Assembly: GCA_002387205.1 (NCBI GenBank)
Contig: DGLA01000022.1
Coordinates: 62,001 to 126,000, forward strand
Direction of reading: 5' to 3'
Source of the DNA: Stutzerimonas stutzeri
GTDB taxonomy: Bacteria > Pseudomonadota > Gammaproteobacteria > Pseudomonadales > Pseudomonadaceae
Length of the DNA stretch: 64,000 bases
Shown: in pieces, positions 51,520 through 59,492 of the stretch
How positions within the stretch are numbered: position 1 is the stretch's first letter
Layout: every line of letters begins with the position of its first letter
Made by a program: the position numbers and the translations under genes
Notes under the pieces: model-generated
Databases searched by the model: none
Told to the model about the DNA's origin: nothing
The model's input: the letters and a program-made list of their open reading frames with translations, nothing else

Positions 51520-52533
51520 TCAGGCTGCGCTGCTGGTGGCTTTCCAGGCCAGCAACACATCGAGCATGCGGTTGGAGAACGCCCACTCGTTGTCGTACCA
51601 GGCCAGCACCTTGACCAGATCTCCTTGGACGCGCGTATGGCTGAGGTCGGCTACGCACGAGGTCGGATGGCTAAAGAAGTCGCGCGAGACCAACGGCAGG
51701 TCGTTGCACTCCATCACCCCGAGCGGCAATTTCTGCGCACCGTCACGAAGGATCTGGTTGATCGCCTCGACGCTTCCCGGCGCACGTTCCGCCGTGAAGG
51801 TGAGGTCGACCAGCGACACATTCGGCGTCGGCACCCGCACCGCCAGCCCGTCCAGACGGCCGGCGAGTTCGGGCAACACCAGACCGATGGCCTTGGCCGC
51901 ACCGGTGGTCGAAGGAATCATCGATTCAGCCGCGGCACGGGCGCGGTAGAGGTCCTTGTGCGCCTTGTCCAGCAGGCTCTGGTCGTTGGTGTAGGAGTGC
52001 ACCGTATTGAGCAAGCCCTGGCGGATGCCCACCGCTTCGTGCAGCACCTTGGCCATCGGCGCCAGGCAGTTGGTGGTGCAGGAGGCGTTGGAGATCACCC
52101 GCTGGCTGCCAAGCAGCTCATGGTTGACGCCGTAGACCACGGTCAGGTCCGCGCCATCGAGCGGGTGCGAGGCGAACACCCGCTGGGCACCGGCCTGCAG
52201 GTGCTGGTCGATCAGGTCGCGCTTCTTGAATTTACCGGAGCATTCAAGCACCACGTCGACCCCGAGCTGCTTCCACGGCAACTGCGTAGGGTCGCGCTCC
52301 TGTAGCAGGCGGATCGACTGACCGCGGATCTGCATCACGTCTTCATGCAGATCCACCTGGCCGTGGAAACGGCCGAAGGTGGTATCGAAGCGCGTCAGAT
52401 GCGCCATCGCCGACCGCTCGCTGAGGTCGTTGATCGCTTCGATATGGATCTGGTTTTCCAGGTTTCGCTCGAACAGGGCTCGCAGTACAGCTCGGCCGAT
52501 ACGGCCATAACCATTGATAGCAACTCGCAACAT
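51520..52533 (-). CDS. Glyceraldehyde-3-phosphate dehydrogenase family protein
   Basis: This 337-residue enzyme belongs to the GAPDH/erythrose-4-phosphate dehydrogenase family. It has INGYGRIGRAVLRALFE for NAD binding, catalytic Cys in SNASCTTNCLAP (about residue 150), and HSYTNDQ; this last motif favours GAPDH, since Epd has HSAMNDQ. Other parts (INDLSERSAMAHLTRFD, LLQERDPTQLPW) are closer to Epd. I therefore call it a GAPDH-family enzyme, with erythrose-4-phosphate activity as an alternative. It is divergent from the glycoside hydrolase operon. Confidence 0.85.
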   Translation of the reverse strand: MLRVAINGYGRIGRAVLRALFERNLENQIHIEAINDLSERSAMAHLTRFDTTFGRFHGQVDLHEDVMQIRGQSIRLLQERDPTQLPWKQLGVDVVLECSGKFKKRDLIDQHLQAGAQRVFASHPLDGADLTVVYGVNHELLGSQRVISNASCTTNCLAPMAKVLHEAVGIRQGLLNTVHSYTNDQSLLDKAHKDLYRARAAAESMIPSTTGAAKAIGLVLPELAGRLDGLAVRVPTPNVSLVDLTFTAERAPGSVEAINQILRDGAQKLPLGVMECNDLPLVSRDFFSHPTSCVADLSHTRVQGDLVKVLAWYDNEWAFSNRMLDVLLAWKATSSAA

Positions 52534-52708
52534 GGTGCTCTCCTGGGTCGTTGAGGCTGGTGAAGGTTAGTCGGAGTATCAGCGGTCGCGTTCAGTACCG
52601 TCCGACGGAGATCAATGAACCGGGGAAACCCAGGCACCGCTCGTCAGTCGTACACCTCACAGGCCCGTTGCGCTGGGCCTGCCGCACACCGGAAAAAGGG
52701 GCACGAGC

Positions 52709-54244
52709 ATGAGCGAGTCAACCCAGCCACCCTGGTGGAAAGGCGCCACGGTTTACCAGATCTACCCGCGATCCTTCGCCGACAGCAATGGCGACGGCAT
52801 CGGCGACCTGAATGGCGTACTGCGCCACCTCGATCATCTGCAGCAGCTGGGCGTCGATGCGCTGTGGCTGTCACCGATCTTTCGCTCGCCGATGGCCGAT
52901 GCCGGCTACGACATCAGCGACTACTGCGACATCGACCCGCTGTTCGGCTCGCTTGCCGATATCGACCGGCTGATCGCCGAAGCCCATGCCCGCGATATCC
53001 GCGTGCTGCTGGACTTCGTGCCCAACCACACCTCCGATGAACACCCCTGGTTCGTCGAGTCGCGCAGCTCGCGGGACAACCCCAAGCGCGACTGGTACAT
53101 CTGGCGCGACCAGCCGAACAACTGGCGCGCCGCGCTGGGTGCCGGCAGCGCCTGGACCTGGGACGAGCACACCCAGCAGTACTACCTGCACCTGTTCCTG
53201 GCCAAGCAGCCGGACCTCAACTGGCGCAACCCTGAGGTGGTGGAGGCCATGCATGACGTGCTGCGCTTCTGGCTCGATCGCGGCGTGGACGGCTTTCGCA
53301 TCGACGTCATCCACTGCACCGGCAAGGATTTAAGCTTCGCCGACGACCCGCGTTGCCAGGCCGGCCAGCCGCTGTCGGACTTCAACGACCAGCCCTACAG
53401 TCACGAAGTGCTGCGCGGCCTGCGCAAGCTGGTCGACAGCTACCCGGGCGACCGCATGCTGGTAGGCGAGGTGAACATCCGCTCCACCGAGCGCGTGTTG
53501 CAGTACTACGGCGCGGGCGACGAGCTGCACCTGGCGTTCAACTTCAATCCGCTCGACGCGCCCTGGGACCCGGTGCTTTTTCGCACCTGCATCCGCGACG
53601 TGCAGCACTGGCTGCAACCGGCCGGGGCCTGGCCCACCTGGGTGCTGTCCAACCACGACAACGTGCGCCAGCGCAGCCGTTATCAGGGCTCCGAGCAGGC
53701 CGCCCGCGCGGCCGCGGTAATGCTGCTCACCCTTCGCGGTACGCCCTTCATCTATCAGGGTGAGGAGCTGGGGCTGGAGGATGCGCTGATCACCGCTGAA
53801 ACCCGTGTCGATCCGGGCGGCCGCGATGGCTGCCGCGCGCCCATCCCCTGGCAGGCCGAGCCACCCCATGGCTGGAGCGGCGCCAAGCCCTGGCTGCCCT
53901 TCCCACCCGAGGCCGACGAGCTGGCGGCCGAGCGTCAGACCGGCGCAGCCAATTCGATCTTCTCGCTTTACCGGCGCCTGCTCGCTGCGCGCAAGGCAAG
54001 CCCTGCGCTGCATCACGGCGATTTCGAGGAGCTGCCCTCGCACCCGGAAGTGCTGGCCTATCGCAGACAACTCGACGGCGATCAACGGCTGGTGTGCATC
54101 AACTTCGCCGAGCAGCCCCACGCTTACCCACACGCAGGCCACTGGCAGGTGGAAATCGCCAGCGACGGTGTCGGTGAAGGCGAGCCCTATGCCGGCACCC
54201 TTAACCCAGGGCAAGCGCTCCTGCTGCGCCCAATGGAGAACTGA
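52709..54244 (+). CDS. GH13 alpha-glucosidase
   Basis: This 511-residue enzyme is a GH13 alpha-glucosidase (oligo-1,6-glucosidase-like) without signal peptide, so it acts in the cytosol. The (beta/alpha)8 barrel motifs are DFVPNHTSDEHPWF, nucleophile Asp in GVDGFRIDVIH, general acid Glu in MLVGEVNIRS, and the third Asp in VLSNHDNVRQ. It is likely to hydrolyse or transfer glucose from short alpha-glucosides such as maltose or sucrose. ATG has AAAGGGG. Two bases separate it from the next GH13 gene. Confidence 0.92.
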   Translation: MSESTQPPWWKGATVYQIYPRSFADSNGDGIGDLNGVLRHLDHLQQLGVDALWLSPIFRSPMADAGYDISDYCDIDPLFGSLADIDRLIAEAHARDIRVLLDFVPNHTSDEHPWFVESRSSRDNPKRDWYIWRDQPNNWRAALGAGSAWTWDEHTQQYYLHLFLAKQPDLNWRNPEVVEAMHDVLRFWLDRGVDGFRIDVIHCTGKDLSFADDPRCQAGQPLSDFNDQPYSHEVLRGLRKLVDSYPGDRMLVGEVNIRSTERVLQYYGAGDELHLAFNFNPLDAPWDPVLFRTCIRDVQHWLQPAGAWPTWVLSNHDNVRQRSRYQGSEQAARAAAVMLLTLRGTPFIYQGEELGLEDALITAETRVDPGGRDGCRAPIPWQAEPPHGWSGAKPWLPFPPEADELAAERQTGAANSIFSLYRRLLAARKASPALHHGDFEELPSHPEVLAYRRQLDGDQRLVCINFAEQPHAYPHAGHWQVEIASDGVGEGEPYAGTLNPGQALLLRPMEN

Positions 54245-54246
54245 AC

Positions 54247-55866
54247 ATGCGCCCACTCTGGTACCGCAACGCCGTGATCTATCAGATCGACCCCAGCCTC
54301 TTTCGCGACAGCAATGGCGACGGCTGCGGAGACCTGCGGGGCATCACCGAACGGCTGGATTACATCCGTGGGCTGGGCGCCACCGCCATCTGGATCATGC
54401 CCTGCTACGACTCTCCATTCCTCGATGCCGGCTATGACGTCACCGACCATCTGCAGATCGCGCCCCGTTTCGGTGATCTGGCCGACATGGTTGCGCTGCT
54501 GGAAAAAGCCGAGGAACTGGGCCTGCATGTGATTATCGAGCTGCTGGTCCAGCACACCTCCAGCGAACACAAGTGGTTCCAGGAGGCGCGCCGCGACCGG
54601 GACTCGCCCTACCGCGACTACTACATCTGGGCGGACGAGCCGGACGACTCCATGGCGCCGATCTTTCCCACGGTCGAGGACAGCATCTGGACCTGGGATG
54701 AGGAAGCCGGCCAGTACTACCGCCACCTGTTCTACAAGCACGAGCCGGACCTGGATCTGGCCAACCCGCGCGTGATCCATGAGATCGAACGGATCATGTC
54801 GTTCTGGCTGCGCCTGGGCGTATCCGGTTTTCGCATCGACGCGGCCGTGCACATGGTCCGCCAGGCCGGCGGCGGTGACCTGAAAAAAGGCTACTGGCTG
54901 CTTGAGCATATGCGCGACTTCGTCACCATGCGCCGCCCCGAAACGGTACTGCTCGGTGAGATCGACACCGACCCGGAAAAGTACGTCGAGTATTTTGGCG
55001 ACGAGGCCGACCGCGTCACCCTGCTGCTGGATTTCTGGACCAACAACCACCTGTTCCTGGCACTTGCCCGTCAGCAGGCAGAACCCCTGACCCGTGCGCT
55101 CAACAGCCAGCCCGTGCCGCCCAGCCATTCGCAGTACGCGTTGTGGATTCGCAACCATGACGAACTGAGCCTCGACCGGCTGGAAGAAAGCGAGCGCAAC
55201 GAGGTGATGGACACCTTCGCGCCCGACCCGAAGATGCGCGCCTACAACCGCGGCATCCGTCGGCGCCTCGCGCCCATGCTCGATGGCGACGAGCGCCGCA
55301 TCGCCGCCACGCATGCCTTGCTGTTCTCGCTGCCCGGCACGCCGATCATCCGCTACGGCGAGGAAATCGGCATGGGCGACGACATGGAGCGCCCGGAACG
55401 GCAGGCCGTCCGTACGCCCATGCAGTGGTCCAACGAGCCCAACGCAGGGTTTTCCTGCACCAGCGGTGAGCTGGCTGCACCCTTGATCGATGAAGGGCCG
55501 TTCACCTTCGAGAAAATCAATGTGTTCGCCCAGACCCTGCGCAGCGATTCGCTGATGGCGCGCACCGGCAACATGATTCGCACCCGGATCGGGTTGCGTG
55601 AGATCGGCATCGGCAAGCGCTCCACCGTCGAGGTCGATGACCCGGCCGTGTTTGCCATTCGCCATGACAACGGCTCGACCGTGCTGATGCTGGTCAACCT
55701 GGCGGACCAGGAAACGACGGTGACCATCGAAGCCGACGACCTGCAGGACATGGTCGATGTGCTCGCCGACTGCAACTACGACCAGCCCGAAGGCTCGCCA
55801 CTGAAGATTCGCCTCGGGCCATACGGCTACCGCTGGCTGCGGCGTAAACAGCAACTGTTCGGGTGA
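54247..55866 (+). CDS. GH13 enzyme, trehalose synthase-like
   Basis: This 539-residue GH13 protein is most like the catalytic domain of trehalose synthase or related alpha-amylase-type enzymes. Catalytic residues appear intact: Asp in GVSGFRIDAAVHM, Glu in VLLGEIDTDPE and Asp in RNHDELSLD. The first conserved region reads IIELLVQHTSSEHKWF where most members have VxNHT; the N to Q change is unusual and may affect the calcium or substrate site. No maltokinase domain or treZ/treY neighbour is present. It is co-transcribed with the alpha-glucosidase. Confidence 0.85.
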   Translation: MRPLWYRNAVIYQIDPSLFRDSNGDGCGDLRGITERLDYIRGLGATAIWIMPCYDSPFLDAGYDVTDHLQIAPRFGDLADMVALLEKAEELGLHVIIELLVQHTSSEHKWFQEARRDRDSPYRDYYIWADEPDDSMAPIFPTVEDSIWTWDEEAGQYYRHLFYKHEPDLDLANPRVIHEIERIMSFWLRLGVSGFRIDAAVHMVRQAGGGDLKKGYWLLEHMRDFVTMRRPETVLLGEIDTDPEKYVEYFGDEADRVTLLLDFWTNNHLFLALARQQAEPLTRALNSQPVPPSHSQYALWIRNHDELSLDRLEESERNEVMDTFAPDPKMRAYNRGIRRRLAPMLDGDERRIAATHALLFSLPGTPIIRYGEEIGMGDDMERPERQAVRTPMQWSNEPNAGFSCTSGELAAPLIDEGPFTFEKINVFAQTLRSDSLMARTGNMIRTRIGLREIGIGKRSTVEVDDPAVFAIRHDNGSTVLMLVNLADQETTVTIEADDLQDMVDVLADCNYDQPEGSPLKIRLGPYGYRWLRRKQQLFG

Positions 55867-56462
55867 ACCAGATGATCCAGCTGCTTGATGCTCCACACTG
55901 GCGCGCCTGGCATGGCGAAGAATTCCCCCATGACTGCTGGCATACCGCAGATGGCGCGCTCCATGCCATCGCCGGTACGCGGCGCGTCGACCTGATCTCC
56001 CGGCAACGTTATCGGGACTTCATCCTGCGCTTCGAATTCGCCCTGCCCTTTGCGGGCAATTCCGGCGTGTTCTGTTGCGTGGACGAGGATGCCGAACTCA
56101 GCTGGCACAGCGGCCCGGAGATGCAGCTGCTCGATGACCGCGGTCATCCCGATGGCCGAGAGCCCACCACACGCAACGGTGCGCTGTATGGGGTGCTCCG
56201 GCCTGAGCTGGAAACGCAGATCGAGCCTGAGCGATTCGTGGAAGCGGCGCTCAGCGTACGCAGAGGGGAGGTCGAGCATTGGCTGGATGGGCAACGGGTG
56301 CTGCATTACCGTCTCGATGACCCGGCCCTGCGCGAACGCATTAGCCACAGCAAATTCAGCGGCTATCCAGGCTTCGCCCAGGCCAGGGAAGGCCATGTGG
56401 TGCTGCAGCACCATGGCGAGGCGGCGCGCTTTCGCCGCCTGTCGATCGAAACACCGGACTGA
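55863..56462 (+). CDS. DUF1080 (3-keto-disaccharide hydrolase-like) protein
   Basis: This 199-residue protein is a DUF1080 (PF06439-type) family member, a jelly-roll fold of the concanavalin-like glycoside hydrolases; some members cleave 3-keto-glycosides. Typical blocks are RQRYRDFILRFEFALPFAGNSG (in two parts, RYRDFILRFEF and NSGVFCC), GPEMQLLDDRGHPDG and WLDGQRVLHY. It lacks a signal peptide, unlike many relatives. The GTG overlaps the previous stop codon (GTGA), and an ATG at 55872 is an alternative. Linkage with two GH13 genes suggests a shared disaccharide. Confidence 0.85.
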   Translation: MNQMIQLLDAPHWRAWHGEEFPHDCWHTADGALHAIAGTRRVDLISRQRYRDFILRFEFALPFAGNSGVFCCVDEDAELSWHSGPEMQLLDDRGHPDGREPTTRNGALYGVLRPELETQIEPERFVEAALSVRRGEVEHWLDGQRVLHYRLDDPALRERISHSKFSGYPGFAQAREGHVVLQHHGEAARFRRLSIETPD

Positions 56463-56652
56463 ACGGTCCACTTGGACCCGCGCACGGAATTAGGCGAGAA
56501 TGCGCGGCTTTCCAGGCTGCGGAACGCAGTGACGAACAAGAGCTGGATCGATACGGGCTGGGCGCTCGCCTCCATGGCGCAGCGCCCATCTGGTTTTCAG
56601 CACCATGACTCGTCAGGCAAACCCGGCCGCTCACGCTTGAGGTAGCGCGTCT

Positions 56653-57225
56653 GTGGACCAGCTGAAACAGAAGATCCGTAACGAAGGCATCGTACTCTCC
56701 GACCGCGTACTCAAGGTCGATGCCTTTCTGAACCACCAGATCGATCCGCTGCTGATGCAGCAGATCGGCCAGGAATTCGCCCGCCGGTTCCGCGACGAAG
56801 GGATCACCAAGATCGTGACGATCGAAGCCTCCGGCATCGCTCCGGCGATCATGGCCGGCCTGGAACTGGGTGTGCCGGTAATCTTCGCGCGCAAGCATCA
56901 GTCGCTGACCCTGACCGATCACCTGCTGACCGCCTCGGTGTACTCCTTCACCAAGCAGGTCGAAAGCACCATCGCGATCTCCACCAACCACCTATCGCCC
57001 AGTGACCGGGTACTGGTCATCGACGACTTCCTCGCCAACGGCAAGGCGGCCAAGGGGCTGATATCGATTATCCAGCAGGCCGGTGCAAGCATCGCCGGGC
57101 TCGGTATCGTCATCGAGAAGTCCTTCCAGGCCGGTCGCCAGGAGCTGGAAGAAGCGGGCTTCCGTGTCGAATCCCTGGCCCGCGTGGCCGCCCTCAGCGA
57201 CGGCCAGGTGGTGTTCGTCGAGTAA
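56653..57225 (+). CDS. xpt: Xanthine phosphoribosyltransferase
   Basis: This 190-residue purine salvage enzyme makes XMP from xanthine and PRPP. The PRPP motif VLVIDDFLANGKAAKGL is near residues 118-134; EASGIAPAIMAG and VPVIFARKHQSLT are typical Xpt blocks. It starts at GTG (56653) with GAGGT upstream, the same start codon and N-terminus (LKQKIRNEGIVLSDRVLKVD) I know from Pseudomonas. No purine riboswitch is visible before it. It converges with the cupin gene. Confidence 0.95.
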   Translation: MDQLKQKIRNEGIVLSDRVLKVDAFLNHQIDPLLMQQIGQEFARRFRDEGITKIVTIEASGIAPAIMAGLELGVPVIFARKHQSLTLTDHLLTASVYSFTKQVESTIAISTNHLSPSDRVLVIDDFLANGKAAKGLISIIQQAGASIAGLGIVIEKSFQAGRQELEEAGFRVESLARVAALSDGQVVFVE

Positions 57226-57234
57226 GCGTAGCGC

Positions 57235-57753
57235 CTACTCCTTGCGCCATAGCTCGACCAGCGCGCCCTGGGTGCCCGCAACCGGATCGCTCACCGGCAC
57301 ACCGACCCGCTGGGCACGGGCTCGCGCCTCATCGTGGCTGCCTTCATCCGGGCGCAGCAGGTCATACTCCTGATCCACCGGGTAGCCACCCACCACTTCA
57401 AAATCATCGCTGGCGCTGAGCTGGCAATGACCGGTTCCGGCCGGCAGCACCAGGGCATCGCCGGCACTCACCTCGACTTCCTGGCCTTGCTCGCCGCCGA
57501 GCATCAACCGTGCCGAGCCGCGTGATACGCCGAGCACCTCATGGGCCGTGGAGTGGTAATGGTGATATTCGAAAACACCCGCACGCCACTGCGCTGGCCA
57601 GAGGTGACTGTTGAACAGGTTTTCGAACGCACCGGCGTAATCGCCATCAGCCAGGGGCAACTGACGGTACACCAGTACCGGATGCGAGCTGTTGGGCGTG
57701 CGACCATCACTGGCGAAGTGCAGTTGCTCGGGTTGGGGGGCAGAACTGGGCAT
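57235..57753 (-). CDS. Cupin domain protein
   Basis: This 172-residue protein is a one-domain cupin of a family seen between xpt and cytochrome c5 in pseudomonads. The first cupin motif is YHHYHSTAHEVLGVSRGSA with three histidines and the glutamate for metal; the second is GDALVLPAGTGHCQL. The start at 57753 has GAGGTG upstream. It may act as an enzyme or sensor; nothing more specific can be said. It is oriented against xpt, with nine bases between their ends. Confidence 0.85.
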   Translation of the reverse strand: MPSSAPQPEQLHFASDGRTPNSSHPVLVYRQLPLADGDYAGAFENLFNSHLWPAQWRAGVFEYHHYHSTAHEVLGVSRGSARLMLGGEQGQEVEVSAGDALVLPAGTGHCQLSASDDFEVVGGYPVDQEYDLLRPDEGSHDEARARAQRVGVPVSDPVAGTQGALVELWRKE

Positions 57754-57855
57754 GGCCACCTCATCTTCTTGCCTGAACCGGCATCGACGCGGTCCAGGGA
57801 ACGGGTTTCCAGATTCGACCCGGCGCCACCCGGCTTTTCTCCCCTCCAGATACGA

Positions 57856-57882
57856 CAAAGCCGCCCGGAGGCGGCTCTGTCT
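57856..57882 (-). terminator. Terminator of the cytochrome c5 gene
   Basis: On the minus strand AGCCGCC-TCCG-GGCGGCT is followed by TTGTCG, shortly after the cytochrome stop. The hairpin lies between it and the cupin start. Confidence 0.8.
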
Positions 57883-57895
57883 GACCGGCTGAAGC

Positions 57896-58318
57896 TTAGA
57901 GACCGGACATATGCTTGATGGCGGCCATCAGCTCGTCATCCGAGCAATCGGCGCAGGTGCCCTTCGGCGGCATCGCGTTGATACCTGTGATGGCATGCTG
58001 CAAGAGGACGTCAAGACCGCCCTTCTCGTCGGCCCGCGCTTGCCAGGCGGCTGTGTCGCCCACTTTTGGCGAATTCAGCAGACCGGTGCCATGGCAGGCG
58101 TTGCAGAACTTGCCAACCACCGCCTCGCCGCTGCGTGCAGCGCCGCCGGCTGCAGCAGTAGCCGGACCGGCCGCTGCGCACTCTTCGCCTTGAATACAGA
58201 CTTCGCCTACCGGCTTGAGGCGCTCGGCGATGTCATCATTGGTCGCAGCCTGAGCGCTCACTGCCCACAGGGCGACTACGGCAGCCTGCGCTACCAGGAT
58301 CTTCTTAATCAGGTTCAC
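57896..58318 (-). CDS. cycB: Cytochrome c5 family protein
   Basis: This 140-residue periplasmic monohaem cytochrome has a signal peptide (KKILVAQAAVVALWAVSAQA, cut after AQA) and the haem motif FCNACHGTG. The axial methionine is in AITGINAMPPKG, and the extra pair C-A-D-C near the end is a feature of cytochrome c5. An alanine-rich linker (GPATAAAGGAARSG) precedes the haem domain. It is a mobile electron carrier; the exact partner is unknown. The order xpt - c5 - HTH regulator is as in P. aeruginosa (CycB). Confidence 0.9.
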   Translation of the reverse strand: MNLIKKILVAQAAVVALWAVSAQAATNDDIAERLKPVGEVCIQGEECAAAGPATAAAGGAARSGEAVVGKFCNACHGTGLLNSPKVGDTAAWQARADEKGGLDVLLQHAITGINAMPPKGTCADCSDDELMAAIKHMSGL

Positions 58319-58481
58319 CTTATACCCTCATGTGGCTAGACACGCCCGCGGCCACGGTATCGCGAGCGGCGGTCAGTATAACGGCAAGCCCTGCCCGCCG
58401 AAACAATACGAAAGGCCCTGTCATCCCCAGCGACGCTTTGTCGCAGCGACCCGCGACCTTGGTCGGGTTCAGCGGAACACG

Positions 58482-59045
58482 CTAGAAATTGGCAGGTGTG
58501 GTCGCGCTGATCAGCCTCGCCGGCGCGTCGAACGGATTGCGAAAACGATGCGGCTTGCTGCTCTCGAAGTAGTAGCTGTCGCCAACTTCGAGGACATAGG
58601 TCTGTCCACTTACGGTCAGCTCCAGCCGCCCTTCGACCAGGATCCCAGCCTCTTCGCCCTGGTGCGCGAGCATGTCCATCCCGGTGTCGGAACCGGGCGG
58701 ATAGGTTTCCGTCAGGAATGCGATCGCTCGTCCCGGATGGGCCTTGCCGACCAGCTTCATGCTGACCGCCCCGTCGGAAATATCGATCAGCTCTTCCGCC
58801 TTGTAGACCACCTGGGTATCGCTGTCCTGGTCGAAATCCGGGGAAAAGAACTCCACCAATGACATGGGTATGCCACTCAGCACCTTTTTCAGCGAACTGA
58901 TGGATGGGCTGACAGAGTTCTTCTCGATCATGGAGATCGTGCTGTTGGTAACGCCTGCACGTTTGGCGAGTTCACGCTGGGACACTCCCTTGAGCTTGCG
59001 GATGGTTTGCAGTCGTAGACCGACGTCCAATACGGGAGCCCCCAA
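58482..59045 (-). CDS. HTH-cupin transcriptional regulator (PuuR-like)
   Basis: This 187-residue regulator has an XRE-type helix-turn-helix (about residues 8-62; GVSQRELAKRAGVTNSTISM) and a C-terminal cupin (about 105-180; GEEAGILVEGRLELTVSG, YYFESSKPHRFRNP). This domain pair is that of PuuR and relatives that sense polyamines or amino acids. It lies close to dadA, a ridA-like gene and a PuuB-like oxidase gene, which fits control of amine or D-amino acid catabolism. The effector is not known. Confidence 0.9.
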   Translation of the reverse strand: MGAPVLDVGLRLQTIRKLKGVSQRELAKRAGVTNSTISMIEKNSVSPSISSLKKVLSGIPMSLVEFFSPDFDQDSDTQVVYKAEELIDISDGAVSMKLVGKAHPGRAIAFLTETYPPGSDTGMDMLAHQGEEAGILVEGRLELTVSGQTYVLEVGDSYYFESSKPHRFRNPFDAPARLISATTPANF

Positions 59046-59099
59046 TCAAGAGCGATGGCAGAGGGCGCTATGATGGCGAGGGCGTTCAGTATTTTCAAC

Positions 59100-59132
59100 A
59101 CACCGGGGCGAAATGACGAATCGCCCCGGCTG
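59100..59132 (-). terminator. Hairpin after the ridA-like gene
   Basis: CCGGGGCGA (59103-59111) pairs with TCGCCCCGG (59121-59129) across AATGACGAA. It stands four bases after the ridA-like stop on the minus strand; the T run is poor, so termination may be partial. It separates dadA-ridA from the HTH-cupin gene. Confidence 0.6.
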
Positions 59133-59135
59133 GGG

Positions 59136-59492
59136 TCAGGCCGGCAGTGCGGCCACAACCGAGAGTTCCACGAGGATTTCAGGCTCGCATAGCTTGGCTT
59201 CGACCGTCGCGCGCGCAGGCGCTACGCCCTCCGGCAACCATGTATCCCAGACAGCGTTCATCCCGGCAAAGTCGGCATCGATGTCCTTGAGGTAAATGGT
59301 TACCGAGAGGAGGTGCTGCTTGTCGGTACCAGCCTCGGCCAGCAGGCGCTCGATGTTTTCCAGCGTCTCGCGGGTCTGCTGTTCGATGCCGGCGTTCATG
59401 TCCTCACCCACCTGACCGGCCAAGTAAACCGTACTGCCATGAACGACGATCTGGCTCATGCGAGCGTTAGTGTGCAGGCGCTGTATGGGCAT
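59136..59492 (-). CDS. RidA family protein
   Basis: This 118-residue protein belongs to the RidA/YjgF family, whose members hydrolyse reactive enamine/imine intermediates to keto acids. The catalytic Arg94 (PARATVEAKL) and Glu109 (ILVELSVVAAL) line up with Arg105 and Glu120 of E. coli RidA. The start at 59492 has AAGGAG upstream, so its first 26 bases overlap the dadA 3' end. A role in clearing imine products of DadA is a reasonable inference. Confidence 0.88.
   Translation of the reverse strand: MPIQRLHTNARMSQIVVHGSTVYLAGQVGEDMNAGIEQQTRETLENIERLLAEAGTDKQHLLSVTIYLKDIDADFAGMNAVWDTWLPEGVAPARATVEAKLCEPEILVELSVVAALPA

Noticed and set aside
54187..55896. 569-codon minus-strand frame antisense to the trehalose synthase-like gene
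   Set aside because: Shadow of the GH13 gene; low-quality composition.
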